33,405 nucleotides of DNA from Treponema sp. (GCA_023231445.1 JALNVF010000015.1:1-33405); one strand, 5' to 3'; numbered from the stretch's first letter, positions 1 to 9,630 are shown. Notes: generated by a model from the sequence alone, not told the origin. Program-made: numbers and translations.

Positions 1-1
1 T

Positions 2-1084
2 GAAGCTCTGCTGAAAGAACTGACCCAGCTGCTTACCGGAATTTCAATGATAAAAGAATTAACAAAACGCACGCGCGACTATCTTGTTTCGTTCGGTGAA
101 CGTATGTCTGTCCGTATGATGGCAGCATATCTGGAAAAAGAAGGAATTCCTGCGCAGTATTATGACGCATGGGATGTTGGTATTTTAAGTGACAGTAATT
201 TTATGTCCGCAGAGCTGCTTGACGAAGTGTGGAATACAATACCTGCACATCTTGGTGGATACCGCGATGGTATAAGCAGCGCGGTTCCTGTCGTAACCGG
301 ATTTATTGCAAAAGACAAAAACGGAAGTATTACGACTCTTGGCCGCGGGGGAAGTGATCTTACCGCGACGATTATCGGTGCGGCCATGAAGGCTGATGAG
401 ATACAGACATGGAAAGATGTTGACGGTATTATGACGACTGATCCCCGTATCTGTCCGGACGCACGGCTGGTACCCGAAGTAACGTATGAAGAGGCACAGG
501 AACTTGCTATGTTCGGTGCACAGGTGCTTCATCCTCGGTCAATGCTTCCGTGCAGGCGTTCAGGAACACCTGTCCGTGTAAAAAATTCGTACAACATCGA
601 AAGTCCGGGATCGATCATTGTTGAAAAACATTCGGGGAAGGTACCTCCGGTCTGTGCTATTACCGACGTAAAGCATGTAACTCTTATTGATATTGTTTCG
701 ACACGTATGCTGGGCGCAGCAGGATTTTTAGCGCACATATTTAATCAGTTTCTTAAGTGGAACATCAGCATAGACGTTATTGCAACAAGTGAAGTTTCTG
801 TGTCGCTCACCGTGAACTGTAGAACTGACCTTACGGGGCTTGTGGAGGATCTTGGAAGAGTTGCTGAAGTGCATACGCGTTCGGAAAAGGCTATAGTTAC
901 CATTATCTGTGATGCGTCTCATTCGTCTGCTATTCTTTCCACCGGTTTTGATGCGCTTGCCGACGAAGGTATCAACGTACAGATGATAAGTCAGGGAGCG
1001 AGCAAAGTTAATATCAGCATGATTGTTGATGATGACGAGGCGGACCGTACGGTACAGATTCTTCACCGCGCGTATTTCGGCTGA
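2..1084 (+). CDS. lysC: Aspartokinase, 5'-truncated by window edge
   Basis: Phosphorylates L-aspartate with ATP, the first committed step towards lysine, threonine, methionine and diaminopimelate. The frame stays open to base 2, upstream of the first ATG at 47, and those extra residues (EALLKELTQLLTGIS) read like aspartokinase, so the gene starts outside the window. Visible elements are the SFGERMS segment, TLGRGGSDLTA in the nucleotide/aspartate-binding region, the WKDVDGIMTTDPR motif, and two C-terminal ACT regulatory domains (about the last 150 residues, including QMISQGASKVNISMIV). It looks like a monofunctional enzyme with no homoserine dehydrogenase attached, since the stop follows directly after the ACT domains. 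Allosteric inhibition by lysine or threonine is usual in the family, but which one cannot be read from the sequence. Confidence 0.95.
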   Translation, partial: EALLKELTQLLTGISMIKELTKRTRDYLVSFGERMSVRMMAAYLEKEGIPAQYYDAWDVGILSDSNFMSAELLDEVWNTIPAHLGGYRDGISSAVPVVTGFIAKDKNGSITTLGRGGSDLTATIIGAAMKADEIQTWKDVDGIMTTDPRICPDARLVPEVTYEEAQELAMFGAQVLHPRSMLPCRRSGTPVRVKNSYNIESPGSIIVEKHSGKVPPVCAITDVKHVTLIDIVSTRMLGAAGFLAHIFNQFLKWNISIDVIATSEVSVSLTVNCRTDLTGLVEDLGRVAEVHTRSEKAIVTIICDASHSSAILSTGFDALADEGINVQMISQGASKVNISMIVDDDEADRTVQILHRAYFG

Positions 1085-1116
1085 ATTACGGTTGTTTTAC
1101 CCGGCCGCCGGTATGA

Positions 1117-1145
1117 TTGAAACTGCATTGGTTTCATTATATTAT
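1117..1145 (+). promoter_or_regulatory. Promoter of the FliG-like gene, leaderless layout
   Basis: TTGAAA (1117-1122), a 17-nt spacer, then TATTAT (1140-1145). The ATG at 1153 lies only 7 nt past the -10, so the predicted start of transcription coincides with the start codon. No Shine-Dalgarno sequence is present. Confidence 0.65.
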
Positions 1146-1152
1146 GTAATAC

Positions 1153-2466
1153 ATGAATCTTAACGATATTCGTGCAAATGCGTATAAAGACGGTGCCCGG
1201 GCTGGAAAATCCGGGGATGATAAATCAAAAGAACAGCCGTTTGTTCCTTCGCGGACAGAACGGGTAAACGACCGGCCGACGGATGCGGGAAACGGAAAGC
1301 AGACGTTCGGCGGCGTCAACCGGGAAGTTGACGATATTTTTAAGAATAGTAAAAAACTTTCCAGACAGCTCAATTCTCCGGGTACGAAGACCGATGACGA
1401 ATTAACGAAAAAGACCGACATACTCAAAGAGGGCGGACTTCTGAAAGTTCCTGTCGAGGAAGGGCAGAACGGCGGTAAGGACAGTGTATACCGCAGGGTT
1501 GCTAAATTCCTGCTTATTATCGGTGTTGATGAAGCTGCAAAAGTCATGCAGCATCTTACAGAAGAACAGACTGAAAAAATTATTCCCGAAATTGCATCAA
1601 TCCGCAGCGTGAATTCCGATGAAGCATCGGCAATATTATCCGAATTTCAGGGGCTGATGCAGAAAGCCCGCGATACCGGCGGTGTTGATACTGCCCGTGA
1701 AATGCTTGAGAAGGCGTACGGTACCAAAAAGGCGCAGGAACTTCTAAATAATGCAGTTCAGTTTCCGGAAGGGAAACCGTTTGAATATCTGAATGATGCG
1801 GACAGTGAACGCGTGTTTCTGCTTTTGAAGGATGAATCAACGGCGGTTCAGGCGCTTGTTCTTTCGCGTATTGTGCCTAAAAAGGCAGCTGCCGTTATAG
1901 ACCAGATGGATACTGAAGCAAAAGGGCAGGTAATTCAGCGTCTTGCAAAAATGCAGCCTGTTTCTCCTGAAGTTCTGCGGCGTGTCGATCAGTCAATGCA
2001 CGAGAAATCACTTTCGATGACAACAGAAAAAGCCGAAATCGTGGACGGTCGCAGCGCCCTTGCAGAAATACTGAAGCGTATGTCTCCGGCGTCGGAAGAC
2101 GAAATACTTTCATCTTTGTCAGGCGACGATCCTGATCTTGGGCAGGATATGCGCAGCCGTCTTTTTACGATTGAAGACGTAGAGATGGCAGACGACCGGT
2201 ATATGCAGGAATTACTGCGCACTATGGCCGAAAAAGACATTGCGTATCTTATAGCAGGAAAAACAGATACGTTTCGTGCGAAGATTCTTCATAATGTCTC
2301 GACAGGCCGCGGCGATACGATTCTTGAGGAAGAACAGCTTCATAAACCGATGCTGCGCCGCGACTGCGACGATATAACGAATAAATTTCTGGGAACAATG
2401 CGTACGGCATACGAACAGGGAAAGTGTAAGATTTCCGGCCGTAATGATGATGAATATATAAAATAA
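1153..2466 (+). CDS. fliG: FliG-like flagellar motor switch paralogue
   Basis: 437 aa, about 100 longer than typical FliG. The first 110 or so residues are a charged, low-complexity extension. FliG_N begins near VYRRVAKFLLIIGVDEAAKVMQHL and resembles canonical FliG; FliG_C follows near residue 300 (LSGDDPDLGQDMRSRLFTIEDV...). FliG forms the cytoplasmic rotor ring with FliM/FliN and contacts the stator. The middle-domain EHPQ motif is not kept: the matching place reads LKDESTAVQALVLSRI. Spirochaetes carry a divergent second FliG (FliG1), and this fits that paralogue better than the motor FliG2; that assignment is inference. The stop codon overlaps the next frame by one base (TAATG), suggesting co-transcription with the peptidase downstream. 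Confidence 0.8.
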   Translation: MNLNDIRANAYKDGARAGKSGDDKSKEQPFVPSRTERVNDRPTDAGNGKQTFGGVNREVDDIFKNSKKLSRQLNSPGTKTDDELTKKTDILKEGGLLKVPVEEGQNGGKDSVYRRVAKFLLIIGVDEAAKVMQHLTEEQTEKIIPEIASIRSVNSDEASAILSEFQGLMQKARDTGGVDTAREMLEKAYGTKKAQELLNNAVQFPEGKPFEYLNDADSERVFLLLKDESTAVQALVLSRIVPKKAAAVIDQMDTEAKGQVIQRLAKMQPVSPEVLRRVDQSMHEKSLSMTTEKAEIVDGRSALAEILKRMSPASEDEILSSLSGDDPDLGQDMRSRLFTIEDVEMADDRYMQELLRTMAEKDIAYLIAGKTDTFRAKILHNVSTGRGDTILEEEQLHKPMLRRDCDDITNKFLGTMRTAYEQGKCKISGRNDDEYIK

Positions 2467-2468
2467 TG

Positions 2469-2474
2469 AAGGAG
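2469..2474 (+). promoter_or_regulatory. Ribosome binding site that favours a TTG start for the peptidase
   Basis: AAGGAG lies 6 nt before TTG 2481, which is ideal spacing. The in-frame ATG at 2466 lies upstream of this site and has no Shine-Dalgarno of its own. Confidence 0.6.
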
Positions 2475-2480
2475 ATACTA

Positions 2481-5400
2481 TTGCAGCAGTTTTATAAAGG
2501 TTTTGATCTGATTTCTGTTACTGACGTGCCTGACTGTGAATCAAAGGGAATATATCTTCGTCACCGGAAGACGGGACTGGAAGTATTTCACCTTGTTAAC
2601 AAAGACGAGGAGAATTTGTTTTCGTTTGCGTTCCGTACGCCTGCCGCCGATTCAACGGGAGCACCGCACGTGCTTGAACATTCCGTGCTCTGCGGGTCTG
2701 AAAAATTTCCGCTTAAGGAACCGTTTGTTAATCTGATGAATCAGAGTGTCTATACGTTTCTTAACGCGATGACATATCCCGATAAAACGGTGTATCCTGC
2801 AAGCTCCATGAATAAAACCGATTATTTCCATCTTATGGACGTGTACGGAGATGCTGTTTTTTTCCCGCTGCTCAAAAAAGAGACGTTCCATCAGGAAGGG
2901 CACCGGCTTGAAATTGACGATAAGGGAAAATATACTATACAGGGCGTTGTGTATAACGAAATGAAAGGAAACTTTTCATCGTTCAATTCGGTTGCATTCG
3001 ACGAACAGTTCAGAAGTCTTCAGTACGGTACGTGCTATGTCCATGATTCCGGCGGAGACCCGCTTGAGATACCGTCCTTTACCTATGAGCAGTTTAAAGA
3101 ATTTCACCACACATATTATAGTCCGGCAAACTGTCTGCTTTTTCTGTACGGTTCTGTTCCGACAGAGGAGCAGCTTGATTTTATTCAGCAGAGCGTGCTT
3201 GACCGTCTGGAAAAAATCTATCCTGTGCCGGAAAGACCGGCACGCTTTCCTGCCGTAAACGAAGCGTTCCTGAAGATGGAAACTCCCGGACCTATGACGG
3301 AACCTGTTACCGTAAAAGCATCAGGTCCTGCGTCCGGCCCGAAGAACTCAAGTGTAACGCTGAACTGGCGGTACGGACGTACGTCGAATATCGACAATAC
3401 AATGGAAATTATTTTTCTTATGCAGGTGCTTGCAGGAAACGACAGTTCTCCTGTTTCAAAGGCTCTTACGGATTCTCATCTTGGCGACAGACTTATTGCA
3501 GGCGGTGGTGCGGAAACATCTGCGGAAATGATGTACTTCGGTTTAAGCGGAGTAAAAAAGACCAACGCGGAAAAAGTAAAAACATTACTGATTTCTACGC
3601 TGACCGGTTTGTCTGAAAACGGTATTCCGCAGAATGATATCGATGCAGCGGTGCTTGCCGTTGATTTTGCGAACCGGGAAGTCGTCCGTGTTCAGGGTGA
3701 ACCTTTTTCGATTGTCCTTATGGACCGCGCTTTGAACGGATGGAATTACGGTGAAGAACCGGCGTCGACGCTTTCCTATCGTACTGCATTTGAAAAAATA
3801 AAGAAGCAGCTTTCGTCTGATTCCCGGTATGCGGAAAATCTTATTAAGCGGATACTTCTTGACAATACTGCACGTTCGTTTGTCGTTGTCTCTCCCGAAA
3901 AATCATATTTAAAAGACCGCGATATGCGTGAAGCGGAAATTATTAAGAAAATTTCAGAGCAGACTGACCCTGTTGAAGTAAAACAGGATACGGAAGCTCT
4001 GCATGCCTACCAGCAGCACAAGGAAACGGAAGAAGAAACGTCGTGTATCCCTCATATAAATCCGTCAGATCTTAACAGCCATGTAGAAGCGATTGATACG
4101 GAAGTAACGACATGCAAAGGTTCTGACGGGAGTGACGTTACGTTGTTCGTCAACAGAGAACCGACAGACGGTATAGTCTATCTTGATGTCTGTTTTCCGG
4201 CCGATGTTCTTCCTGCTGCCGATTATCCGTATCTTACGTCGTTCTGTTCCTGTGCACTTAATACCGGCTGGGGTGGGAAGAACTGGGCCGTATGTGCATC
4301 CGAAGAAGCGCTGTGCTGCGGTGATATGGCCGCGCGTGCTGTCGCTGCCAGAGTAAGCAGGACTGAGAACGGGAGAAAAGCTGCACAGGAGGCAGTGAAA
4401 GAAAATTATGTAGGCCGGGACATGATTTCATTCAGTATGAAGCTTCCTGTCGAAAAAACGGCAGACGCTCTTGCGCTTTTAAAAAATGCAGTTACCGGTA
4501 TGGATTTTTCCGACGGAGAACGTATAAAGACGCTTACAGGCGAAACGCTTGACGCTATGCGTTCATCTGTCCTTCCTGCCGGTTCCCGGTATGCGTTGAG
4601 CCGTACTGCAAGCCGTCTGAGCAGGACAAAAGCCGTTGAAGAAATATGGACTGGTCTGAGCCAGCTGTTTACACTTGAAGAAATCAGCAGGGAAGATACT
4701 TCTGAACTTGGCAGACACTTTGCCCGTATTATGTCCGGTTTACGTTCAGCCGGTGCCGTTATTCATCTTACGGCCGACAGCCACTCTGTTGATACGGTTC
4801 TACCTCAGATTTCTGTTTTTTCGCTGCAGGCAGGCCTGCACAGTCTTGCTCCTAAGCCGGATAGAAAAGATGAGGAATTTTATGTACTTACCAGACTTCC
4901 GGGAGAAACGGAACTGCCGGAAGCGGAATCGTGTGTGCTCTCATCCCAGGTAGGTTTTGCGTCGGAAGCGTCTCCGTGCAGTTGTTCCGGTTTTTCAGAG
5001 TATGCATCTCTGAATGTTCTATGTCATTTGATGCGTACTACCGTTTTATGGGAAAAATTACGGATGACAGGCGGGGCGTATGGTGCTGATGCAGGTGTTG
5101 ATGCCAGAACGGGAATTTTTTCTATGACAACATACCGCGATCCGACCCCCGTTAAATCACTTGAGGTATTTAGTGACTGTATTGACGAGGCCTGTAAAAT
5201 CCGTTTGAACGGAAGCGATGTAGCACGTGCTGTTACCGGATGTTACGGCGGAGAAATGCAGCCATTATCGCCTGCTGCGCGCGGATATCTGGGATTCCGT
5301 CATAAGCTGAATGCGGTAACCGAAGAGGACAGGAATATTGAGATACAGGAGATTCTGGCTGTAAATAATGATAAAATACATGAGGCTGCAGAGAAGCTGA

Positions 5401-5486
5401 AGACGTTCCGTAAGTCAAGGTTTACATCTGTAATCTGCGATAAAACACAAAAAAACACTGGTTTTATTGTTGATTTGCCATTATAA
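2481..5486 (+). CDS. M16C family zinc metallopeptidase (presequence-protease type)
   Basis: About 1000 aa, the usual size for M16C enzymes, which enclose and degrade peptides in a two-half chamber. The inverted zinc motif HVLEHSVLCGS (HxxEH) lies near residue 65 of the product, and the downstream zinc-ligand Glu probably sits in YNEMKGNFSS. Other family landmarks are LMNQSVYTFLNAMTYPDKTVYP and, in the C-terminal half, MRTTVLWEKLRMTGGAYGADAG. No signal peptide is visible, so it should be cytoplasmic. I place the start at TTG 2481 because AAGGAG lies 6 nt upstream and the product then begins MQQFYKGFDLI, as relatives do. ATG 2466, overlapping the fliG-like stop, remains possible and would add five residues. 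Likely co-transcribed with the FliG-like gene. Confidence 0.92.
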   Translation: MQQFYKGFDLISVTDVPDCESKGIYLRHRKTGLEVFHLVNKDEENLFSFAFRTPAADSTGAPHVLEHSVLCGSEKFPLKEPFVNLMNQSVYTFLNAMTYPDKTVYPASSMNKTDYFHLMDVYGDAVFFPLLKKETFHQEGHRLEIDDKGKYTIQGVVYNEMKGNFSSFNSVAFDEQFRSLQYGTCYVHDSGGDPLEIPSFTYEQFKEFHHTYYSPANCLLFLYGSVPTEEQLDFIQQSVLDRLEKIYPVPERPARFPAVNEAFLKMETPGPMTEPVTVKASGPASGPKNSSVTLNWRYGRTSNIDNTMEIIFLMQVLAGNDSSPVSKALTDSHLGDRLIAGGGAETSAEMMYFGLSGVKKTNAEKVKTLLISTLTGLSENGIPQNDIDAAVLAVDFANREVVRVQGEPFSIVLMDRALNGWNYGEEPASTLSYRTAFEKIKKQLSSDSRYAENLIKRILLDNTARSFVVVSPEKSYLKDRDMREAEIIKKISEQTDPVEVKQDTEALHAYQQHKETEEETSCIPHINPSDLNSHVEAIDTEVTTCKGSDGSDVTLFVNREPTDGIVYLDVCFPADVLPAADYPYLTSFCSCALNTGWGGKNWAVCASEEALCCGDMAARAVAARVSRTENGRKAAQEAVKENYVGRDMISFSMKLPVEKTADALALLKNAVTGMDFSDGERIKTLTGETLDAMRSSVLPAGSRYALSRTASRLSRTKAVEEIWTGLSQLFTLEEISREDTSELGRHFARIMSGLRSAGAVIHLTADSHSVDTVLPQISVFSLQAGLHSLAPKPDRKDEEFYVLTRLPGETELPEAESCVLSSQVGFASEASPCSCSGFSEYASLNVLCHLMRTTVLWEKLRMTGGAYGADAGVDARTGIFSMTTYRDPTPVKSLEVFSDCIDEACKIRLNGSDVARAVTGCYGGEMQPLSPAARGYLGFRHKLNAVTEEDRNIEIQEILAVNNDKIHEAAEKLKTFRKSRFTSVICDKTQKNTGFIVDLPL

Positions 5487-5511
5487 TAACTGGTAAAAGA
5501 GGTATGCATTT

Positions 5512-5733
5512 ATGCTGGATAAAAAAATGAAAGAATGCATCAGGATGATGCGGGATCTCGTTTCTGATGTTCAGGGAGCACCCTATCCTGGTGATGATAT
5601 AAAATCAGAGTTATATTCTATCTGGTACGAGCATGCCCAGCGGGCTGCTGTTGAATGTTTTGAGTATCTGGACGCGAATTATCCGACAGAACAAAAAGAA
5701 CTTGATGACAGTATAAATAAAATTCTTAAATAA
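5512..5733 (+). CDS. Small acidic hypothetical protein (73 aa)
   Basis: Not recognised. It starts 25 nt after the peptidase stop behind an AGAGG ribosome binding site (spacing about 9 nt), so it is probably the last gene of that operon. The sequence is soluble-looking and mostly helical, with no signal peptide or membrane segment, and ends in a lysine-rich tail (SINKILK). The clean start, ribosome binding site and lack of a competing frame support a real gene; no function can be given. Confidence 0.65.
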   Translation: MLDKKMKECIRMMRDLVSDVQGAPYPGDDIKSELYSIWYEHAQRAAVECFEYLDANYPTEQKELDDSINKILK

Positions 5734-5802
5734 AGGTTTTGCATTGAAGAATCCTGTTTATATGCCGAAAATATAAGAGGTGTACAAGAGGGGATTTTTG
5801 TA

Positions 5803-6972
5803 ATGGTTATTTCTAAAAAAAATGACAGCAGCAGAAAAATTCGGCTGAACAATGCATTGAAAAAGAGCGGTGCCATATGGCGCCGGTTTATATTTAACGG
5901 ATCTGATACAGAGACCGGCAGAGAATGTATGTTTTTTGTTGAACTCGAGATGTTAAATCCGTTTTTATCACCTGATGTACCGGTACTCGGTTTTAAAGAA
6001 CGGAAAAAAATATCGGAAGAAGATTTACAGTATGCTCTTGCCGGGACGAAAGCCGCTCATGAACTGCCTGGCGAATCGTTTGTCACCCCTTCGTATATTG
6101 CAGTCAGAGCCGGTACTTTTGGTCAGAACGCAAAACAGTTGTGCGGTTATTATCCGGTAAAACGGATAAAGGGCGGTTTTCGCTCAGAAAACATTGAGGT
6201 CGGAAAATGTATTTTTACGGATAATTTCATCAGAGGTGAAATTTCCTGTTCTTCTTCGGAACAGTGTCTGCACCCTGAATATTTTTGTGATTCGGGGCTG
6301 ATCAATTGGGATCTTCAGTATGAGATTCTATATTCATTTCCAGCGGAGTATACTAAAAAAACTGATATATGGATACCTTTCGGTGCCCGTACAGCTTTTG
6401 CTGGAACGGTAACATTTGACGGACGCAGGTATCGTATAGTTTCGAAGACTTCCAGCGGATATATTGATCTGCATGCAGGTCATACACTGCCGCTTCCGTG
6501 GATTCATATGTCATCTTCTTCTCTTACAAGTCTTATAAGCGGGAAGACTCTGTTTAATTCCTGTTTTGCAGTACATGGTTTATATGAAAATCAGCTTGCA
6601 ATGGCTGTTAATCTGGAAGAGAACAGCATTACTATCAAGGCCGGTGGCCGCAGGCAGAAAATTAATCCTGTCTGGGAATGTACTCAGATGCCGGCTGATG
6701 AGGATGGTGAAAAACTGCACTGGTCGGTAAGTGCCGATACGAAAAGATGGGTTATTGATATAGATGTTACGTGTCCGACAAAAGAACTTTCAGTACGTAA
6801 TATAGAGCTGCCTGACGGCGAAAGAAAAGTGATGAAGCATCTTGCCTGCGGAACGGGAACCGGGGAAATACGATTGTATCATCATGTTGGAAAAAATCTT
6901 GAACTTATTGAAGACGCTCATATAGCAAATGCACTCTGTGAATTCGGCCAGCTTGAGATGCCTGAAAAATAA
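5803..6972 (+). CDS. Conserved-looking protein with possible tocopherol-cyclase/AttH-like fold
   Basis: 389 aa with no signal peptide or membrane segments. A GAGGGG ribosome binding site precedes ATG 5803. The middle of the protein (about residues 165-240) alternates beta-strand-like stretches: an NWDLQYEILYSF segment, then FAGTVTFDGRRYRIV, then SGYIDLHAGHTLPLPWIHMSS. The order of G-x-V-x-x-D-G, GY-x-D-x-H-x-G and P-x-PW recalls the two-lobed lipocalin-like domain of tocopherol cyclase and AttH-like proteins. The C-terminal part has more strand-like repeats, ending in a GTGTGEIRLYHH segment. This fold call is from motif resemblance only; substrate and role are unknown. It sits alone between the peptidase operon and clpB. 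Confidence 0.7.
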   Translation: MVISKKNDSSRKIRLNNALKKSGAIWRRFIFNGSDTETGRECMFFVELEMLNPFLSPDVPVLGFKERKKISEEDLQYALAGTKAAHELPGESFVTPSYIAVRAGTFGQNAKQLCGYYPVKRIKGGFRSENIEVGKCIFTDNFIRGEISCSSSEQCLHPEYFCDSGLINWDLQYEILYSFPAEYTKKTDIWIPFGARTAFAGTVTFDGRRYRIVSKTSSGYIDLHAGHTLPLPWIHMSSSSLTSLISGKTLFNSCFAVHGLYENQLAMAVNLEENSITIKAGGRRQKINPVWECTQMPADEDGEKLHWSVSADTKRWVIDIDVTCPTKELSVRNIELPDGERKVMKHLACGTGTGEIRLYHHVGKNLELIEDAHIANALCEFGQLEMPEK

Positions 6973-6985
6973 TCATCCAAAAAAA

Positions 6986-7014
6986 TTGATTTATTTGTAA
7001 TTCCTGCGTAATTT
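6986..7014 (+). promoter_or_regulatory. clpB promoter, leaderless layout
   Basis: TTGATT (6986-6991), 17-nt spacer, TAATTT (7009-7014), then 6 nt to ATG 7021. No Shine-Dalgarno sequence is present. I see no CIRCE or CtsR-like operator around it. Confidence 0.6.
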
Positions 7015-7020
7015 AAAAGT

Positions 7021-9618
7021 ATGGATTACGAACATTTTACACTAAAAACACAGGACGCTCTCCAGCAGGCGAGCGCTCTTGCACAACAGCGGGATCACAG
7101 TGAGATTGGTCTCGAACACATTCTTGATGCGCTGCTCAAACAGAAGGACGGGATTGTTCCGCCGCTCGTCGAGCGTATCGGCGTGCAGGTGCAGCATCTG
7201 ATCCAGGAAAATGAACAGCTTCTTTCAACATACCCTTCCGTAAGCGGAAATGTGCAGATGGCACTTTCAGGTGAGGCGCAGAAGGTTCTGGCAAAGGCGG
7301 AGAAGGAGATGGCTGATTTACACGATCAGTATCTTTCGACCGAACATATTTTTCTTGCAATGTCTCAGTCCGACGGACGTACAGGGGACATGCTCCGTAA
7401 AAACGGCATAAACCATACTGCAATACTGGAATCGCTGAAATCCGTTCGCGGTAATCAGCAGGTTAATTCACAGGATCCGGAATCCTCAATGCGCTCCCTT
7501 GAAAAATTCTGCAGGGATCTTACCGCGCTTGCCCGGCAGGACAAGATTGATCCGGTGATCGGACGGGACGAGGAAATCCGCCGGGTCATGCAGGTTCTGT
7601 GCCGCAGGACAAAGAACAATCCTGTTCTTATAGGCGAGCCGGGGGTCGGTAAAACGGCAATAGTTGAAGGTCTTGCGCGTCGTATCGCTTCGGGTGATGT
7701 TCCCGAAAGTCTTAAGAACAAGCGGCTTCTGGCACTTGATCTGGGGTCTCTCGTTGCCGGTGCGAAGTTCCGCGGTGAGTTCGAGGAACGGCTTAAGTCT
7801 GTTATTACAGAAGTGCAGAAAAGTGAAGGCCAGATCATTCTTTTTATAGACGAACTTCATACAATTGTCGGTGCAGGCGCGGCCGAAGGTTCAATGGATG
7901 CTTCAAATCTTTTAAAACCGGCTCTTGCACGTGGTGAACTACGGGCAATAGGTGCGACAACGCTTAACGAATACCGCAAATATATTGAAAAGGATGCGGC
8001 TCTGGAACGGAGATTCCAGCAGGTATACTGCAGGGAACCGTCTGTTGAAGATACTATTGCCATCCTCCGCGGCCTGCGGGAGAAATATGAAATACATCAC
8101 GGAGTTCGTATAAACGATGATGCGCTTGTTGCTGCGGCCGTACTGAGCAACAGGTATATCACGAACAGATTTATGCCCGATAAGGCAATAGATCTGGTGG
8201 ATGAAGCCATGAGCCGGCTCAAGATGGAAATTGAAAGTCAGCCGACAGAGCTTGATCAGGCAGAGCGGAAAATAATGCAGCTTTCAATTGAGAAGCAGTC
8301 ACTTTCAAAGGAAAACGATCCGGCGTCAAAGGAACGTCTTGCAAAGCTGGAGAAAGAACTTTCTGAACTTACCTCAAAACGTGATGCGATGCGGCTTGAA
8401 TGGCAGAACGAAAAAGAGAACATTAATAAGAGTCGTGATATAAAGGAAAAACTTGAACAGGCCCGGTTTAATGAGGAAAAATGCACCCGCGAGGGAAATC
8501 TGGAAAAAGCTGCTGAGTTAAAGTACAGTATTATTCCGTCTCTTGAGAAGGCTCTTGAAGCTGCGGTAAAAACTGATAAAGACAAAGAAGACAACAGTGA
8601 ACGTGAATCGCTTCTGCGTCAGGAAGTCACCGAAGAGGATATTGCACGGGTTGTCAGCGAATGGACCGGCATTCCCGTTTCGAAAATGCTTTCAAGTGAA
8701 AAACAGAAATATCTGCAGCTTGAGTCTGTCCTTCATAAAAGGGTTATTGGTCAGGATGAGGCCGTGCAGGTTGTATCCGACGCGATACGGCGGAACAGGT
8801 CGGGGCTGAGCGATCCGAATAGACCGCTTGGTTCTTTCCTGTTTATAGGACCTACCGGAGTTGGTAAAACCGAACTTGCAAAAACACTTGCCGATTTTCT
8901 GTTCAACGACGAAAAGGCGCTCACGCGTATTGATATGAGTGAGTATATGGAAAAATTCAGTGTGTCTCGTCTTATCGGTGCACCGCCGGGATATGTGGGG
9001 TATGATGAAGGTGGACAGCTGACTGAAGCCGTCCGCCGGCGGCCGTACAGTGTTGTCCTGTTTGATGAAGTTGAAAAAGCTCATCCGGATGTATTTAATG
9101 TACTGCTGCAGGTACTTGACGACGGTCGTCTGACCGACGGGCAGGGAAGGGTTGTAGACTTTAAGAATACGATTATCATTATGACGAGTAATCTGGGAAG
9201 TGACGTTATTCTTGATGCAGATACCCCGGAAAAGATAAATGCGGCAAAGACAACGGTAAGTACTCTTTTAAAATCGACGTTCCGTCCGGAGTTCCTGAAC
9301 CGTATAGATGAAATTGTTATGTTCAGCAGGCTGGACAGAAACTGTATTTCCGGTATTGTCAGGAATCAGCTTGAACGGGTTTCGCACAGACTTGAGGACC
9401 GCCGTATAAAAATTATATTCGATGATAAAGCGGTGGATTTCCTTTCTGAAAAGGGATATGATCCGGCTTTCGGTGCACGGCCTGTCAAACGGGCAATTCA
9501 GACATACGTGGAAAATGTACTTGCAAAGGAACTGCTTGAAGGGAAGTTCTCTGATGATTCTACCATAAAAGTTACGGCCGGTGCCGGTGCTGAAAGTCTG
9601 GAATTTGATGCACTATAA
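7021..9618 (+). CDS. clpB: ATP-dependent disaggregase ClpB
   Basis: 865 aa, full length. A Clp_N double repeat (about 1-145) is followed by NBD1 with Walker A GEPGVGKTA (near 205), Walker B ILFIDELHT and arginine finger region ALERRFQQ. The M-domain coiled coil spans about 405-540. NBD2 has Walker A GPTGVGKTE (near 612), pore motif GAPPGYVGYDEGG and Walker B VVLFDEVEKAH. The long coiled coil and the absence of a ClpP-binding IGF loop separate it from ClpA/ClpC. Hexameric ClpB works with DnaK to extract proteins from aggregates in the cytoplasm. It is transcribed alone: its own promoter lies upstream and a strong terminator follows 12 nt after the stop. Confidence 0.98.
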   Translation: MDYEHFTLKTQDALQQASALAQQRDHSEIGLEHILDALLKQKDGIVPPLVERIGVQVQHLIQENEQLLSTYPSVSGNVQMALSGEAQKVLAKAEKEMADLHDQYLSTEHIFLAMSQSDGRTGDMLRKNGINHTAILESLKSVRGNQQVNSQDPESSMRSLEKFCRDLTALARQDKIDPVIGRDEEIRRVMQVLCRRTKNNPVLIGEPGVGKTAIVEGLARRIASGDVPESLKNKRLLALDLGSLVAGAKFRGEFEERLKSVITEVQKSEGQIILFIDELHTIVGAGAAEGSMDASNLLKPALARGELRAIGATTLNEYRKYIEKDAALERRFQQVYCREPSVEDTIAILRGLREKYEIHHGVRINDDALVAAAVLSNRYITNRFMPDKAIDLVDEAMSRLKMEIESQPTELDQAERKIMQLSIEKQSLSKENDPASKERLAKLEKELSELTSKRDAMRLEWQNEKENINKSRDIKEKLEQARFNEEKCTREGNLEKAAELKYSIIPSLEKALEAAVKTDKDKEDNSERESLLRQEVTEEDIARVVSEWTGIPVSKMLSSEKQKYLQLESVLHKRVIGQDEAVQVVSDAIRRNRSGLSDPNRPLGSFLFIGPTGVGKTELAKTLADFLFNDEKALTRIDMSEYMEKFSVSRLIGAPPGYVGYDEGGQLTEAVRRRPYSVVLFDEVEKAHPDVFNVLLQVLDDGRLTDGQGRVVDFKNTIIIMTSNLGSDVILDADTPEKINAAKTTVSTLLKSTFRPEFLNRIDEIVMFSRLDRNCISGIVRNQLERVSHRLEDRRIKIIFDDKAVDFLSEKGYDPAFGARPVKRAIQTYVENVLAKELLEGKFSDDSTIKVTAGAGAESLEFDAL

Positions 9619-9630
9619 TATACGATATAG

